This document shows positions 12,740-24,433 of a DNA stretch of 64,000 nt, piece by piece. The stretch lies in the NCBI GenBank assembly GCA_026008535.1, contig BRKX01000014.1, forward strand, positions 52,873,006-52,937,005. The letters are read 5' to 3'. Source of the stretch: Perilla frutescens (taxonomy: Eukaryota > Streptophyta > Magnoliopsida > Lamiales > Lamiaceae). Within the stretch, counting starts at the first letter, position 1; each line of letters starts with the position of its first letter. The position numbers were made by a program, and so were the translations under genes. The notes beneath the pieces were generated by a model, which was not told the DNA's origin, did not search any database, and worked only from the letters and a program-made list of their open reading frames with translations.

Positions 12740-13310
12740 ATGTGCTAATTATTAAAAGATTGAGAATTTCCTTGTTTGCATTATATTATATCGATCTTCA
12801 CTCTTCTTTCTTACTGTACGATTTGTGATACTCAGTTTTTTAGAATTTTATATAAAAGATAAAGAAGTGTTTATTAAAATTAAATGTAAAAGAAAAGGTA
12901 AAAAGGCATGCACGCACATAATTAAAATTTATTATAATAAAGAATGAAAAGTAGTGTCATTGGAATTTCAAAATGAATAATGATCAACTATGTCCCACAT
13001 TTGTCTGCCACATTCGCTTTTGCTCAAATTAATGAAAACAGCTGTAACGTGAGATTAAATAAATAAACAATTTAACTACTTCACTAATTTCCTGCAAAAA
13101 TAAAATTAGAATGAGAAGTTGAGAACTGCGGAGAGCGGAAGAAAGAGCATATGAAATACTAATACAGTTCATCAGAATTCCATTTGAGATCAGATCACGA
13201 AGCACCTCTTCTTCTAAGCTACCATTTTAATAAAGGTACGTATTTATGCTGATTATATGTATCAGTAAATTATTATGAGATTTTTACTATTTTGGCCCAA
13301 CAAAATATTT
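12740..13310 (+). repeat. Leader module copy 1 (exon block with splice donor)
   Basis: First clear copy of the non-coding module repeated through to 45.6 kb. In order: the block 'aaaagattgagaatttcc' (12755), 'gaattttatataaaagat' (12843), 'tatgtcccacatttgtctg' (12989), and the exon-like block ending 'taagctaccattttaataaa' followed by a donor at 13236 (AAAG|GTACGT). After the donor comes 'gagatttttactattttggc' (from 13278). The same order recurs at 27.5, 29.7, 31.6 and 41.8 kb. I infer a duplicated 5' leader exon; no protein-coding sequence follows in this copy. Confidence 0.75.
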
Positions 13311-14982
13311 TCTTTTGAATGCGAGTTTATATATTTCTATCAGACTATTTCGTATTATATTATTTTTGTATGGTAATTAGCACAGTGTAAATACACTTGT
13401 ATACATTATTAGAATGCTAACAAAAGTATTTCTATGTGCTAGATATGCTTAAACCACGTTTTCATACCCAATTCCATCATAGGCCTTCATCAATCTTTTT
13501 TTCGGTTTTTTTCATTTTTTTAAAAATATTTATCTTTTATCGACCACAGTCTATGAGTCCAGACGGAATTAGTGATCAATCCGATCGCAACTTCGAATAT
13601 GGAATTCAAAGGTATCAAATAGGAAAGGATACTCTGAATCTTATGAATTCACTTTTTCAATTTGATTTTTTATTTATTTATATTTTTAGGTTCTGATTAT
13701 CGTTCCTTCATGATATGCGTGAACAACTAAACATTACGAAATTAGTACCTGTTTGTCATGGAATATGCACTCCAAACTGAATACTTGATTTTTGTTTTTG
13801 AACTCGGGAACATTATAGCAACGCACGAGTCGCAGTTGTAAACCAATCTTACTCTTCCCTAGCTGCAAATCTTTGATCACTCCAAATACAGATGCCATGC
13901 TTTTTCTTTTGATTGATTGCGTTCTAATTCTTCGGTATGTAAATGAAAAAGTTTCGAGGGAATGAAAAATAGCAGGAGGATATTGTTTATATAGTTTTTT
14001 TTTTACAATTGAAACGACAAAAACGAAACGGTGGCTCTTAAATCTGATAAGGATAAAAAAATAACTTTTTTTTTTTTCAAATCTAGAGACATCTAGCCAT
14101 ATTATGTTAAAAGAATATTAGATTTCTAAATTAATTGTGTAAAAATTTAAAAGAGACCCGTGGAGAAATGAATAGACGTGTTTAATGAAAATAACTACCC
14201 AATTCATGATGTCAATTTTTTAGAATATTTAATATATATATATATATATATATATATTATTTTACAAAATTGCCCTACTATGAATATTAGAGACTCCTAA
14301 GTTGTGTGAAAAAAAAAGAATTGTTAAGAAAAGCGAACAGACGTGTTCTTTCAGTAAAACTAATTACGCAAATACGCAGTGTTCAGTAAAATTATTTGTG
14401 CAATTCAATATTTATTTTTCAGAAAATATAAGTAATTGTGATTTTACAAAATTAACCCTACTATTCTGTTTTTATATAATATACAGATTTGATGTTATTT
14501 TGTGAAATTTTAGATTCTTTTTTTTTTTTTTCTGGATTCAGCTTGAATTTTTTTTTTTCATTTGTTTATAGGTTCATGATTGATTCAAACTCTCGTCATA
14601 TGGTTAATACCATATTAGTTGCAATTAATTAAGGGATTACCTTCTTTCATGGTCTTTCATGAACATTAAAATATAGTTTTAATATGAACAATAACTTTTA
14701 AAACCATAGCAATAGAATTTTGAAAGCTAATCCATATCAAAAGCTACAATAGAGATTTCTTTGGTAATACGTACGAGATCACAAGCTTGATTTCCTCCCA
14801 ATTGGGCCTACAAGAAAAATACTAATCTTAGTCTACTTATTGCGGTTTAATAATCAATGATCATGCAATATACGAGTAATAAATATATGTTAAGTGATGC
14901 TTCTCCTAAAATGTAGCTACAACTGGATGTAGGGTCAAACGACTTTGTTAGGGCGTAGTGAAAATATAATTCACCTTCTCAA

Positions 14983-15043
<61 letters not shown>

Positions 15044-16145
15044 CACCTTCCGAGGTGAAAGCGGGTTACATTTCAGACTCAATTATGATCGAAAAGGCAA
15101 TTTTTCAGAGTGATGAACAAATTTTCGAATATGACATTTTTAGTCCCTAGACTGTATCTAATTATCGAAGGTAAGAGCAACTAAAATTCAATTTAATTAA
15201 GATTTTTCCATGTTAATTAATTGTGTGTATATGTCATAGAAAGCTTGAGGAATTATCTCATTTATATATTCCTTTTCTCACTAAGTTCAGCTACAAAATA
15301 ATCGACATCACCTCGTTGGAATTTCTTGGGTGTTTATTTTTATTTGAGTTGCAAATGCCTTCCAGACACTTGTTTGATGAATTTACCCAATGAGAATTTT
15401 ATTTTTTCAACTGGTTTTCCACACCTGTTTTCATAATCATCAGGTTATTAATTCTCAATTTGTTTTTGTGAAGCTGAGTTTTAATATTTATATATTCGTT
15501 GATATGTATTTAATGCAAATATGTATATATTTCTCTAGATTATGGCTATATGATTGTGTGTTTGATTTCATTAGTTCAATTTTGTTAGCAAAATCATTTT
15601 GATATATAGTGTACATGTAACTTAATTCTTGATTTCTTCAACTATCTAAACTGGGAAAAAATTCTCTAGTCCATTTTTTATGTCCCACTATTGTGTCCCA
15701 CTATAAAATTTAATATTTTAATAATATTTATTACAAAAATAAATTTTATTATAGTATTACAAATCATAATCAACATTTATTGCTAAAAATTAAAAAATTT
15801 AAAAATTATATACTCTACTTTTGGAATAATCAACCATATTAATCAATTGTATTAACTAAAAAAAATAAATATTAAAAAATAAATATAAACCCTAATTGGG
15901 TAGAATGAACCCTAAAAAATAATTATAACATTAAACTAAGTCATAACATATTGAAATTGAAGAAAAAATTAATTAAAATCGAATAAAACTCAAATGAGAC
16001 ACCAAATGGGATAGAGAAAAGTGGGATAGAGGATTTCATTTGATCTAAACTATATCCAATAATATTAAGCAAGTACGAAGATTTAAACCGACAACCACAT
16101 AAATTCAACATATACGAAATATTAATTAATTCCCCAGGCCCCACC
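13311..16145. other. AT-rich spacer with microsatellites, no gene
   Basis: Apart from the module acceptor block, no gene is recognisable. (AT)n runs lie at 14232-14258 and 14987-15041. The second is flanked on both sides by the same 9-mer 'attcacctt'. ORFs at 13436-13696 and 15390-15602 are AT-rich and low-complexity. Confidence 0.5.
14515..14605 (+). repeat. Leader module copy 1, acceptor block
   Basis: A pyrimidine-rich tract (ttctggattcagcttgaattt, then a T-run) leads into 'catttgtttatag|gttcatgattgattc'. It resembles 29455-29525 and 45376-45440. The arrangement (branch-like region, T-tract, AG) looks like a splice acceptor partnering the donor at 13236, about 1.3 kb upstream. The acceptor dinucleotide persists in the related copies, which hints at function when the copies arose. 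Confidence 0.55.
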
Positions 16146-16357
16146 TGTTAGAAGGAAAGGACCAAAAAATAAGAACCAAAATTAGCTCCAGAAAGTTAGG
16201 GATTTATATTGATCTATTTCCTTTCATTGTACAAGAACAAGAAGTCTCTTTAAAAAGAGAATTGTAATCGATCTTTTAACACACAATAATACAATCAATT
16301 TCTTTTGCCTATCTAAATCTATCTTCTGCAATGGAGCCTGTACCATCCAACACCACC
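16141..16357 (+). mobile_element. Small solo LTR, 207 bp
   Basis: The element 16146-16352 begins TGTTAG and ends CCAACA, and is flanked by the 5-bp direct repeat CCACC (16141-16145 and 16353-16357). Internally it has typical LTR 3'-end text: an R/U5-like stretch with 'agagaattgtaatcgatc' and 'acacaataatacaatcaa'. Five-bp target duplications and TG...CA ends are diagnostic of LTR-retrotransposon integration. No internal domain is present, so it is a solo LTR or TRIM-like LTR left by recombination. Confidence 0.8.
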
Positions 16358-16859
16358 TATGTTCACAACTATTTATATTCAACTAGAAAATAATTTATCC
16401 ATCTCGTGACGAATTAGGTCATTTGAATCTCATTAATTAAGGTCCAATTTCTTTTTAAATAAACTGCATTTTGTTGATGCCACTGATTGAATAATAGACT
16501 CAATTATAATTTTCAATAGTTGACAAATTATTAAAAGAGAAATTACGATGCCAAATAGTCAAGAAATATTAGCTAACAATAAATTGTTGACAGCTGAAAT
16601 GAGCATTCAAAATTATAAGAGTTAATTACATTTTTGGCCCATAAGAATAGAATCTAGGCTGTAAATGAGTCAAATCGAGCCGAAAATAAATTCAAGCTCG
16701 AGTTCGGCTCGTTTAATAAATACTTAGTTCAAGTTCAAGCACGACTCAAGCTTCAACTTTGAGTTCAAGTTTGGCTCTCGACTCAATAATAACATGTTCA
16801 AGTTCGATAAAAAAAATGCTTGGTAAAAAGCTCCATAGAAAAAGCAATAAGTCATGTTC

Positions 16860-17580
16860 AAGGTGTTGTTTTTCTTATAAATAATTTACTTCTATCTCAT
16901 TTTTTTTATCGATTATTCATTTCATTTTTCATGTATAATGTAATCATGTTAATTAATTAGTAATTTACTCCATTAATACTTACTAATATTAGTTTATTAG
17001 TTCTCATTATAATGTTCAAATTTTAATATATAAATATTTTACAATTAACTTAATCGAAATTAAAAATTTTAAGTGTTTTTTCTTATTTAATTTATAAATC
17101 GTACCTCATTTTCTTGCTATTTTATCGGTTAATCATTTTCACTTTTCATGTAAATTGTAATTAGTGAGTTAATTAGTGATTTTTAGTTCATTACTCGTGT
17201 TAGTTTATTATTATTCATTACTAATATGTTCAATATTTAATATATAAATATTTTACAATCATCTTAATTCGAATTCAAATTTCTGAGTGTTTTTTCTTAT
17301 ACAATTTATAAATCATATTTACTCATATGTCATTTTTTTTACTATTTTATCAACCTTTCATTTTCACTTTTCAAGTAAATTGTAATCAAATTAGTTAATT
17401 GATGATCTAGCTCATTACTCTTATTAGTTTATTATTCTTTTTAAACATTTACACATGTCCAAACCAATAGGTAAATATTTACAATAATCTTAATTCGAAT
17501 ACAAATTTAAAAAAATATTATTATATAATTTATAAACCGTAATTTTACTTTTGTAGTCATATATCTCATTTTCCATTTTT
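16860..17580. repeat. Tandem repeat of about 215-220 bp, roughly 3 copies
   Basis: Three successive, diverged copies share the order 'ttttttcttat..aatttataaa', 'tcattttcacttttca', 'attagtttatta' and 'atataaatattttacaat'. The phrase 'gtgttttttcttat' starts at 17073 and 17287, 214 bp apart; a third, weaker copy follows near 17515. Upstream, 16670-16780 carries a 'gagctcgagttcggctcg'-type phrase common in plant interspersed repeats, so the array may lie inside an old transposon. Confidence 0.7.
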
Positions 17581-17849
17581 TATTAATATAAACGTAAAGT
17601 ATTTCAATGAGACACGTTGAATTATACATAATACTTGTATATTATATAATAATTATGTAAATGGATATAAAAATTGAAAAATATATTACCGAATTAAATG
17701 AACTAAGTAATTAATAGACACAATTAATTGCTTAATTATTGTTAGTTTTGATGACTTAACTTAGTGTAATAGTGTTTGTTCGATATCATATATAGATTTA
17801 AATCAAATTCATTTGTGTGTGTTTCATTATCAATTTCAATTCTTAATTA

Positions 17850-18509
17850 TAATCTATAGGGTAAAGGTACAAAAACACACTAAAGGTATTGCCCCAATCC
17901 CAATTAGACACTTAAAGTATAACTCGGCTCATTCAGCCCCTTAAACTATTTTAAATTACCCAATCAATCTCTCGCGTTAAAAAAATATTAATTTTTCGTT
18001 AATAATTAAGGTTAATTAAGCATGCAAATTTTGGTGGTATAACTTGAGGCCAAATTGTATCATTTATAGTTGTCTATTGAACAAATTGAAATTATGACTA
18101 TATAGTCCACACTTTGGAGTTTGAAACCCCTTATTCAATTTTGATATTTAACATTGAATCAATGTAGAAATTTTAAATCTAAATCATGAATACAATCCCT
18201 CACATACCGACATGCATCCATTTGACGAATTGAATGTACAATCAGAATGCCTATGGTGAGAGCTTTTCAACCATACCCAACATTGCATGATTTTATCGCA
18301 TGAATCACTCGGGATTAGATTGTAAAAGTTTTGCACATTTAATTAACATTAATTACAAATAGAAAATTATTATTTTTGACGGAAGTGTTTATTTTCACCA
18401 TTTAAAATAGTTTAAGAGCCGAATGAGTCGAGTCATAATATAAGTGTCTAACACGGACTGGAGCAATATCTTAAGTGTGCATGTTTTTGTACCTTTACCC
18501 TAAATTATA
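17850..18509. mobile_element. Mutator-like foldback element, 642 bp
   Basis: The element 17859-18500 starts GGGTAAAGGTACAAAAACA and ends with the near-exact reverse complement TGTTTTTGTACCTTTACCC. Inverted similarity extends about 130 bp inwards (both arms include 'cttaaactattttaaat' in inverted orientation). The flanks, 'taatctata' (17850-17858) and 'taaattata' (18501-18509), match at 7 of 9 positions, as expected of an ageing 9-bp target duplication. It has no coding capacity and is non-autonomous. Confidence 0.82.
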
Positions 18510-18617
18510 ACTATAAAATAGAGTTTTATTTACCTCATAATTAGATTTTTTTTGTTAAACTATTTCAAATATACTATTATATATTAATATTATAACTAAA
18601 TACATTTTAAATGTATA

Positions 18618-19700
18618 TGTAATACCCCAAAATTTTATTATCTAAATTTAATTAGGAATATATATATCTAATAGTTAGAATAAGTGTAATATCCAATCTT
18701 CTTGGTATTAAAAATATATATATATATATATAGTATATGCTAACCATAAGGATAATCTAGGGAAGAAAATAGATCCTTCTAGGTCACATTTTTTTTAGGT
18801 AACGTGTGCCCATTGAGTGTGTTAGAAATACCCTTAGAACATTCTCGTATTTAATTTAGAACCCTAGATATAAACTTAATTTGATTAATTAAATTTATTT
18901 ATTAATATGACAATATAAAAAAAATAATAAAATAAGCATAAAAGAAATTGTTATTATATATATATATATATATATATCCTTGGATTGGAATTGCTAAACC
19001 TTTTTCCCCAATATACGTGTTTTAAGATGGTAATACTAGAGTGATATGTCTCCAAAGTAGGGATTTGTAGGTATGATGACTATTACTTAGATAATGAGCA
19101 AGTGGATATATATATTATATTTACTAAAATATAAATAAATTGAAAATCGATTATTTTCTAAATTTCTTAAACATGCATCTCTTCCATATCTAATATCAGC
19201 ACTTGACCTCCTTAAGAGTTTAACCAACAACTATATTATTGAGGTAAGTTTTCTTTTTATCAATTATTTGGCTTAATCAATTAACTAGCTTCACGGTTTT
19301 TATAAATTAACAAGAGAAATATCTATAAGAACTGTAATTCTAATATGAAGATTCATGGTTTGCACATACGATGTTAATTTGAAATTTTATTTTATTTAGT
19401 TTAATTAATTAATATTGAGGATAAGTAAAACAATTCTAATTTTTACAAATTTTAATAATATTATGCCTCAATTAGCAATTGTGCATCTAATCTTGTACAC
19501 TAAACGTATTGTGCATATTGTTCAACAGTATCATTACTTTCGTGGACATGGCTTTAGTTAGCTCAACATTATAAAATATAGAACTAAGATCTAATACTTA
19601 CTGAGATTTTATTATTCAGGTTACCCCTTTTCTTTCCCGCTTCTTAATTTCAACCCCCGTGGCGTCCATTTCCACGGTCTTTCGGGACCGGGGCGCTACA
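18618..19700 (+). repeat. 5' LTR of the Gypsy element
   Basis: It begins TGTAATACCCC and ends GGGGCGCTACA, directly before the primer-binding site. Length is 1,083 bp. The start and end are of the kind seen in plant Tekay/Del-like Gypsy LTRs. It includes (AT)n runs at 18714-18731 and 18957-18977. Confidence 0.75.
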
Positions 19701-19703
19701 GAG

Positions 19704-19715
19704 TGGTATCAGAGC
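19704..19715 (+). promoter_or_regulatory. Primer-binding site (initiator Met-tRNA)
   Basis: TGGTATCAGAGC, three bases after the 5' LTR end. This is the standard plant complement to the 3' end of initiator Met-tRNA, used to start minus-strand DNA synthesis. Confidence 0.9.
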
Positions 19716-20199
19716 AGGTCTTGCAACTCTGCAAACCTGTTGGGTCAACTTATTTTGTTTTTCTTTTTCATTAAATTCCCGTGTGATATTATATAAGCCC
19801 TCAGCTCGTCACTCACGCAACAGCCAAAAGGTACGCATGTTTTTATGTGGTTTTTAGATTATAAAGGTTTACATTAATTGGTGAAATGTTAAGTTGGTTT
19901 GAGAATGAAATATACCTGTGGGCGTACAGGATTTTGTGTTAAACCATGCTAATTCTATTGTATACATGTGAGGAATTTGTTTATCTATGCTTTGGACATA
20001 CTTATGAATGATTGACATATGTTGATTGCATACATTGATAGTTGATTTGTGTTTGATGTTTGTGCTCTAGATGAGTACTTTGACTTGGAATTTGAGAATT
20101 TAAGATGAACTTAGCCTGTAGTTGTTAAACTTAGGCTGAACTTGTAAGAATTTGTGAAAATGTTTGAACGTAGACTGATTGAGAAGTTGTGCTAATTAG

Positions 20200-20865
20200 A
20201 TGGCGGGATGGCAGGTGAGACCTCGAAAGAGGTGTCGTACTCGTGTTACGATGGATGAGCGGATAGAGAGGTTTCGTGCATGTATTAGTAGACCAGGGGA
20301 GGATGTGCCAGAGTTCACTGCACGTTTTGTGACTTTGTGGATGACTGTCTCGGGTATCGGTGGTATTACAGAGGTAGAGGCTACGGCGAGATATATTATT
20401 GGACTATCTCAAGCCTGGAGGCCATAGGCTGCAAGAGTTGCTGATATTTTCTCAAAGAGATCTCCGCCTACTTTTGCAGAGAAAGTCTATTTCTCGAGAT
20501 TCTTCACGTATGTGCTACGGACTTGGGCAGATAGACGATGTGTGGCTCCACAATTACCCATAGTGGAGGAGGATATGGATATGTTTAGAGTACCATTTAC
20601 ATCGGTCTTACCAGAGGAGAGGACGATCGAGATGGATCGTTTGGCACCACCTGCACCAAAGCCGCCACTTATCACGGTAGCATCGCATGATGATGAGGCT
20701 GGTCCATCTGGGACCCAGTTAGAGCCCATTGCAGAGGAGGACCCGGAGGAGGATCCCGATGAGGAGCCAATGGAAGTAACTGATGGAAGTACGACGCTCC
20801 ACTTTCGACGTGATTTCGATGCGGAAGGGCGTCCTGGGCACTGGTATATTCCGTCCTCTCCATAG
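20200..20865 (+). CDS. Unidentified ORF in the Gypsy element, one internal stop
   Basis: One frame runs for 222 codons, interrupted by a single TAG at 20425-20427. The N-terminal half has a gag-like look: a basic start, then a helical stretch ending in ARYIIGLSQAW, reminiscent of the retrotransposon gag core. The C-terminal third is strongly acidic (for example EEDPEEDPDEE) and ends in an aromatic, basic tail. It sits between the primer-binding site and the recognisable gag (21266). A separate ORF in this place is not standard in Gypsy elements. It may be a duplicated gag derivative, a captured sequence or a lineage-specific ORF. I cannot name its function. Confidence 0.5.
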
Positions 20866-20952
20866 ATAGATGTATAGTTGTAGTAGTTTGAGTAGTTTAG
20901 TATATACTGACGCTGACATTTTGTTGTATCATTAGCTCAGTAGCTTTTGTTA

Positions 20953-20989
20953 GTCGGAAACGTTGTCGTTCTTATAAGACCGTTCCGAC
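20953..20989. other. Short imperfect hairpin after the unidentified ORF
   Basis: GTCGGAAACG (20953-20962) pairs with CGTTCCGAC (20981-20989) around an 18-base loop, leaving one unpaired A. It lies about 90 bases after the stop of the unidentified ORF. It could be part of the 3' end of a subgenomic transcript, or chance. Confidence 0.35.
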
Positions 20990-21265
20990 ATGAGGCACTT
21001 GGTAGTTAGCCTCTTTTTGATTTAGTGGACTAGACGGTATATTATATTTTTGATGTACAGATAATGTATGTGTAGTACTCCACTCTTTTATATAAAAGTT
21101 CCGTTTCAGGATATCTTTTAGATTTATATATATTGTGTATATATTTTTGGAAGGCTTTACATATATACATTTCATTTTCTTTACGAGATGTGTGGTTATT
21201 ATTTTTATTTTCTTTTCTAATCTTTACGCAAGTGTTGATCGATTGGAGATTTGGTAAGTTGCAGA

Positions 21266-21733
21266 ATGCCAAGAGGAAGACCAAGAAATGTGAACTTGGC
21301 GGTACCGGAAGTACCGAATATTCCGCAGGGTCAGGGACCACAAATTAAAATGGAGTTCAGACGCCATAATCCCCCAACTTTCAATGGAGAAGGGGATCCA
21401 CTCACAGCCGAACGTTGGGTTCGAGCACTTGAAAAGATATTTGGGTTTTTACATTGTAGTGATAAAGAAATGGTGGCGTGTGCCCTGTATCAACTTGTGG
21501 ATGATGCAGATTTCTGGTGGGAGTCAGTTCGAAGGACAATATCTGATACAGATTGGGAAGTGTTCACATGGGAGAACTTTAAGACAATCTTGTATCAAAA
21601 GTACATACTGGCTCATTATCAGCATCAAAAGGCTAATGAATTCTGGAATCTCAAACAGGGGAGCAAATCAGTCGCAGAATATGATTTGCAGTTTAATAGG
21701 TTATCTAGATATGCACTTAATTTGATTAAATAG
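21266..21733 (+). pseudogene. Truncated Gypsy gag
   Basis: Starts with MPRGRPRN at an ATG just after an acceptor-like TTGCAG and reads 155 codons. It matches the plant Gypsy gag N-terminus: EFRRHNPPTFNGEGDP, then WVRALEKIFGFLHC, an ADFWWES tryptophan pair, and FKTILYQKY with AEYDLQFNRLSRYA. The protein then ends in LNLIK-stop, where a full gag would continue to a zinc knuckle. Capsid C-terminus, nucleocapsid and the whole pol are absent. I infer a deletion that removed the interior and left a passive, packaging-type element. Confidence 0.85.
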
Positions 21734-22779
21734 AATTTATTTACTAAGCATAATAGATTCATTGTGACAGATATATATATATATATATATTGTATGTATA
21801 ACATTTATTTATTTATATATAATAATAAAAAAAATATTATTTCGTGTATATATATATAAGTATATGTATATTTCAATTTGAATTGACATTGATCTTCTTG
21901 CCATACGTGTCATAAGGTTATGTTAACAAATTTATGTGTCAAATTAGGATTAAAGCAAGTGATGACTCATTAGTTATTTTAAATATTTTATTCGAACCTC
22001 TATTGCTATTAAAATTTAATCATGCCAAATTTTAAGTAAGGTTAGGTATTCCAGCTTCTTTTACATTTGAGAGATTTAATCCACAACACTTTTATTTCTC
22101 AACACAACCCCATATCTACATACAACCTCTAATTAGTTATCTTAATACTTAGCCGACCGAAATTCAGGTAATCTCTTATAATTCTCTATTAGTTTTATTA
22201 AAGAAATCCAAATTATGGAATATGAATGTAGAATCTCAATTCGTACTCAAATATAAAATAATAATACTAAAATAAGAAGATAATTGAATACAACATTTGA
22301 TTACACAATTCTCCTAAATTTCATATTCAATTTATTTATTTATTTTTAGTGCTAATCATGAATGATATATTGTAATATTTGATCACCAATATTTTCATTA
22401 ACTGAATTATCATACATATTCTATAAGTTTGAAATTATTTAAATTTATAATATTTCCTAAATAATATATATTATCTCTAGTATATGTAAAACTTATTTTT
22501 AGAACTATGTAACTTACAACCCTATTGTGTAAATTTTCAATAAATTTTATTATGCTTTAATAATTTTAAATTGATCATAGTAAATAATGGTATTAACTGG
22601 GAATATTAGTATGGAGATTTTAAGAGTAAATTGATATTTTAGGAATAAATGCAAATTTAAATGATCAAATTAATGATTTATAAAAAAAAATGCAAAGTAT
22701 AGTATAGTAGCATAAGCCAAACTAAAATAAATATTAGAGATTGAGTTTTAATAGGGGCCTTTAGTTAAACTAAGTCAAT

Positions 22780-23650
22780 GTTGGTTGTTGTAGGCTTAGA
22801 AGAGCTAGCAGAACCAACCCAGAATTTGAGAGCTTATCTATTATCCAGGTGGGCTATTATATTTTTGCAAATTGTAACTTTCGAGCTATTAAGCTCTGCT
22901 TTGTTAAAATTGCATATGTGACTATCTGTGTTAAATATTTACGTGCTACTGTATGTTGTCGGAGTCTCATAAACCAGCGCTGTGTTAATGTGAGTAGCTA
23001 CAGTATGCATGCATTATTTGTCCTGCTCTACTCCTTGTCGGTGAGACTAAAATGAAACACTTATGGGTTATACTCATTGTGTATACTTGGCCATACTCAA
23101 ATTTACACGTGGTGATGTAGTACGGGTTGCGGGCAGTGACTGGTTACACTCTTAAGCGCTTCACGATAAAATGTTTTGGTGAACTTAGGTTGCTTTAAAT
23201 TTTGAAACCTCCTAAGCTTCACTACCTGCATGAACACAGATAGATTACTTTAACAAAATGATTTGCATAACTTGAGTTGTAAAAATTTGCCCACTGAGTG
23301 CACTAGTACTCAGCCCAAATATTTTTAAATATTTTTCAGGTCAGTAGGCTGGCGCGTGGAGATGACGATGCTGAGAAATGGGCTTTTGTTGTTTATGTAT
23401 TTTTCCATTGCCTCTTTTTGATAAGTATTCTGTTGATAATGAAGTCTCCGCGCTTGTAATATCCTTTTGTTAAACACTAAGAGCTCTGATATTCGTGTTA
23501 TGAATGTGTATATATTATTATACAGCATGTTGGTTGTTCTGAGTCTTCTGTTGAGTTCTCTTTGATCAGGTTACCCCCTTTCTTTCCCGCTTCTTAATTC
23601 CCACCCCCGTGGCGTCCATTTCCACGGTCTTTCGGGATCGGGGCGCTACA
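22780..23650 (+). repeat. 3' LTR-type sequence of the Gypsy element (left edge unclear)
   Basis: The right edge is firm: it ends GGGGCGCTACA followed by the GTATA target duplication. Earlier text (for example 'gccactg...actagtactcagccc' near 23290 and 'tggagatgacgatgctgag' near 23357) is of the kind found in plant Gypsy LTRs. The left edge cannot be fixed because only the last 84 bp match the 5' LTR. Confidence 0.55.
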
Positions 23651-23655
23651 GTATA

Positions 23656-23950
23656 TGTTCTCTACTCACTCTCTTTTCCCTCACCTCTCTCTCTCTCACT
23701 CTCGGCTTATACAATACTGGGCTTGTTCGAAGCATAAAGGCTCCCACTGCAAAAATTTGTAGCTGTTAATTAAATATTGTAATTAAATAATTCGCTAAAA
23801 TTAGTAGATTTTAGTTTATAAGGTTATGCTAAACAGTTGGAACAAGACCACTTTCGACCCTCGGTTTTGTGGAGAAAACTAACACTATTAAATATATTAA
23901 TAGTTGGGCTAAATAGTTGTTTCTCCCAGTTCAATTTAGTCAAGAACATT
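23656..23950 (+). repeat. Fragment of the leader module right of the Gypsy element
   Basis: A CT-rich tract followed by 'ggcttatacaatactgggct' and 'cataaaggctcccact' matches 34971-35010 and 44904-44945. 'ttagtttataaggttatgct' matches about 31120. So the Gypsy element sits next to a partial module copy. Confidence 0.6.
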
Positions 23951-24433
23951 TTGTTTCTATGTACTGTATATAAAAAACTGATTTCATAAACAACGTAATT
24001 TAATAAAAAAAAAATTCTTATCTTATGATGATATATTGTTAGAAATAAAATAAATTTGTTGGGCAGGCCACATAGATATTCTAGGCTGGAAATTTAATCG
24101 AGGTCAGATTTGCAAAAAATTTGAAAAAGTGGGTACCTTTTTGGTAATAGTAATAAAGTGGGTCATTTTTGAAAAAATGTCCAAAATGTAGGTATCAAAG
24201 TGTAAATTTCCCTTATCATTTCACCAATTATCAATTCTTTTCACATGATTCTGAAAATGATATTATTATTATTATTCACATGTAGGAGAGAGCTGGGTGA
24301 GGTGGCTGCACAAAAGGAAGCAGCAAAATTACATGCCCAAAAATATCCCTTATTTTCCTTATTTACTTGGGTTGTATTTTATTTTTTTATGTATAATTTG
24401 TTTGATTCAATAAGTAATTTGAAAACAATAGTG

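Larger units (their letters stand above)
18613..23655 (+). mobile_element. Non-autonomous Gypsy (Ty3) LTR retrotransposon
   Basis: The element 18618-23650 is bounded by TG...CA and flanked by the identical 5-bp duplication GTATA (18613-18617 and 23651-23655). It carries a 5' LTR, a primer-binding site for initiator Met-tRNA, an unidentified ORF, a truncated gag, and 3' LTR-type sequence. There is no protease, reverse transcriptase or integrase, so it depended on another element. The last 84 bp of the two ends (19617-19700 and 23567-23650) agree at about 80 positions, but the rest of the LTRs cannot be aligned by eye, which is unusual. The 3' part contains the 'actagtactcagcccaa' phrase that recurs, inverted and diverged, near 37230. 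Confidence 0.8.
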
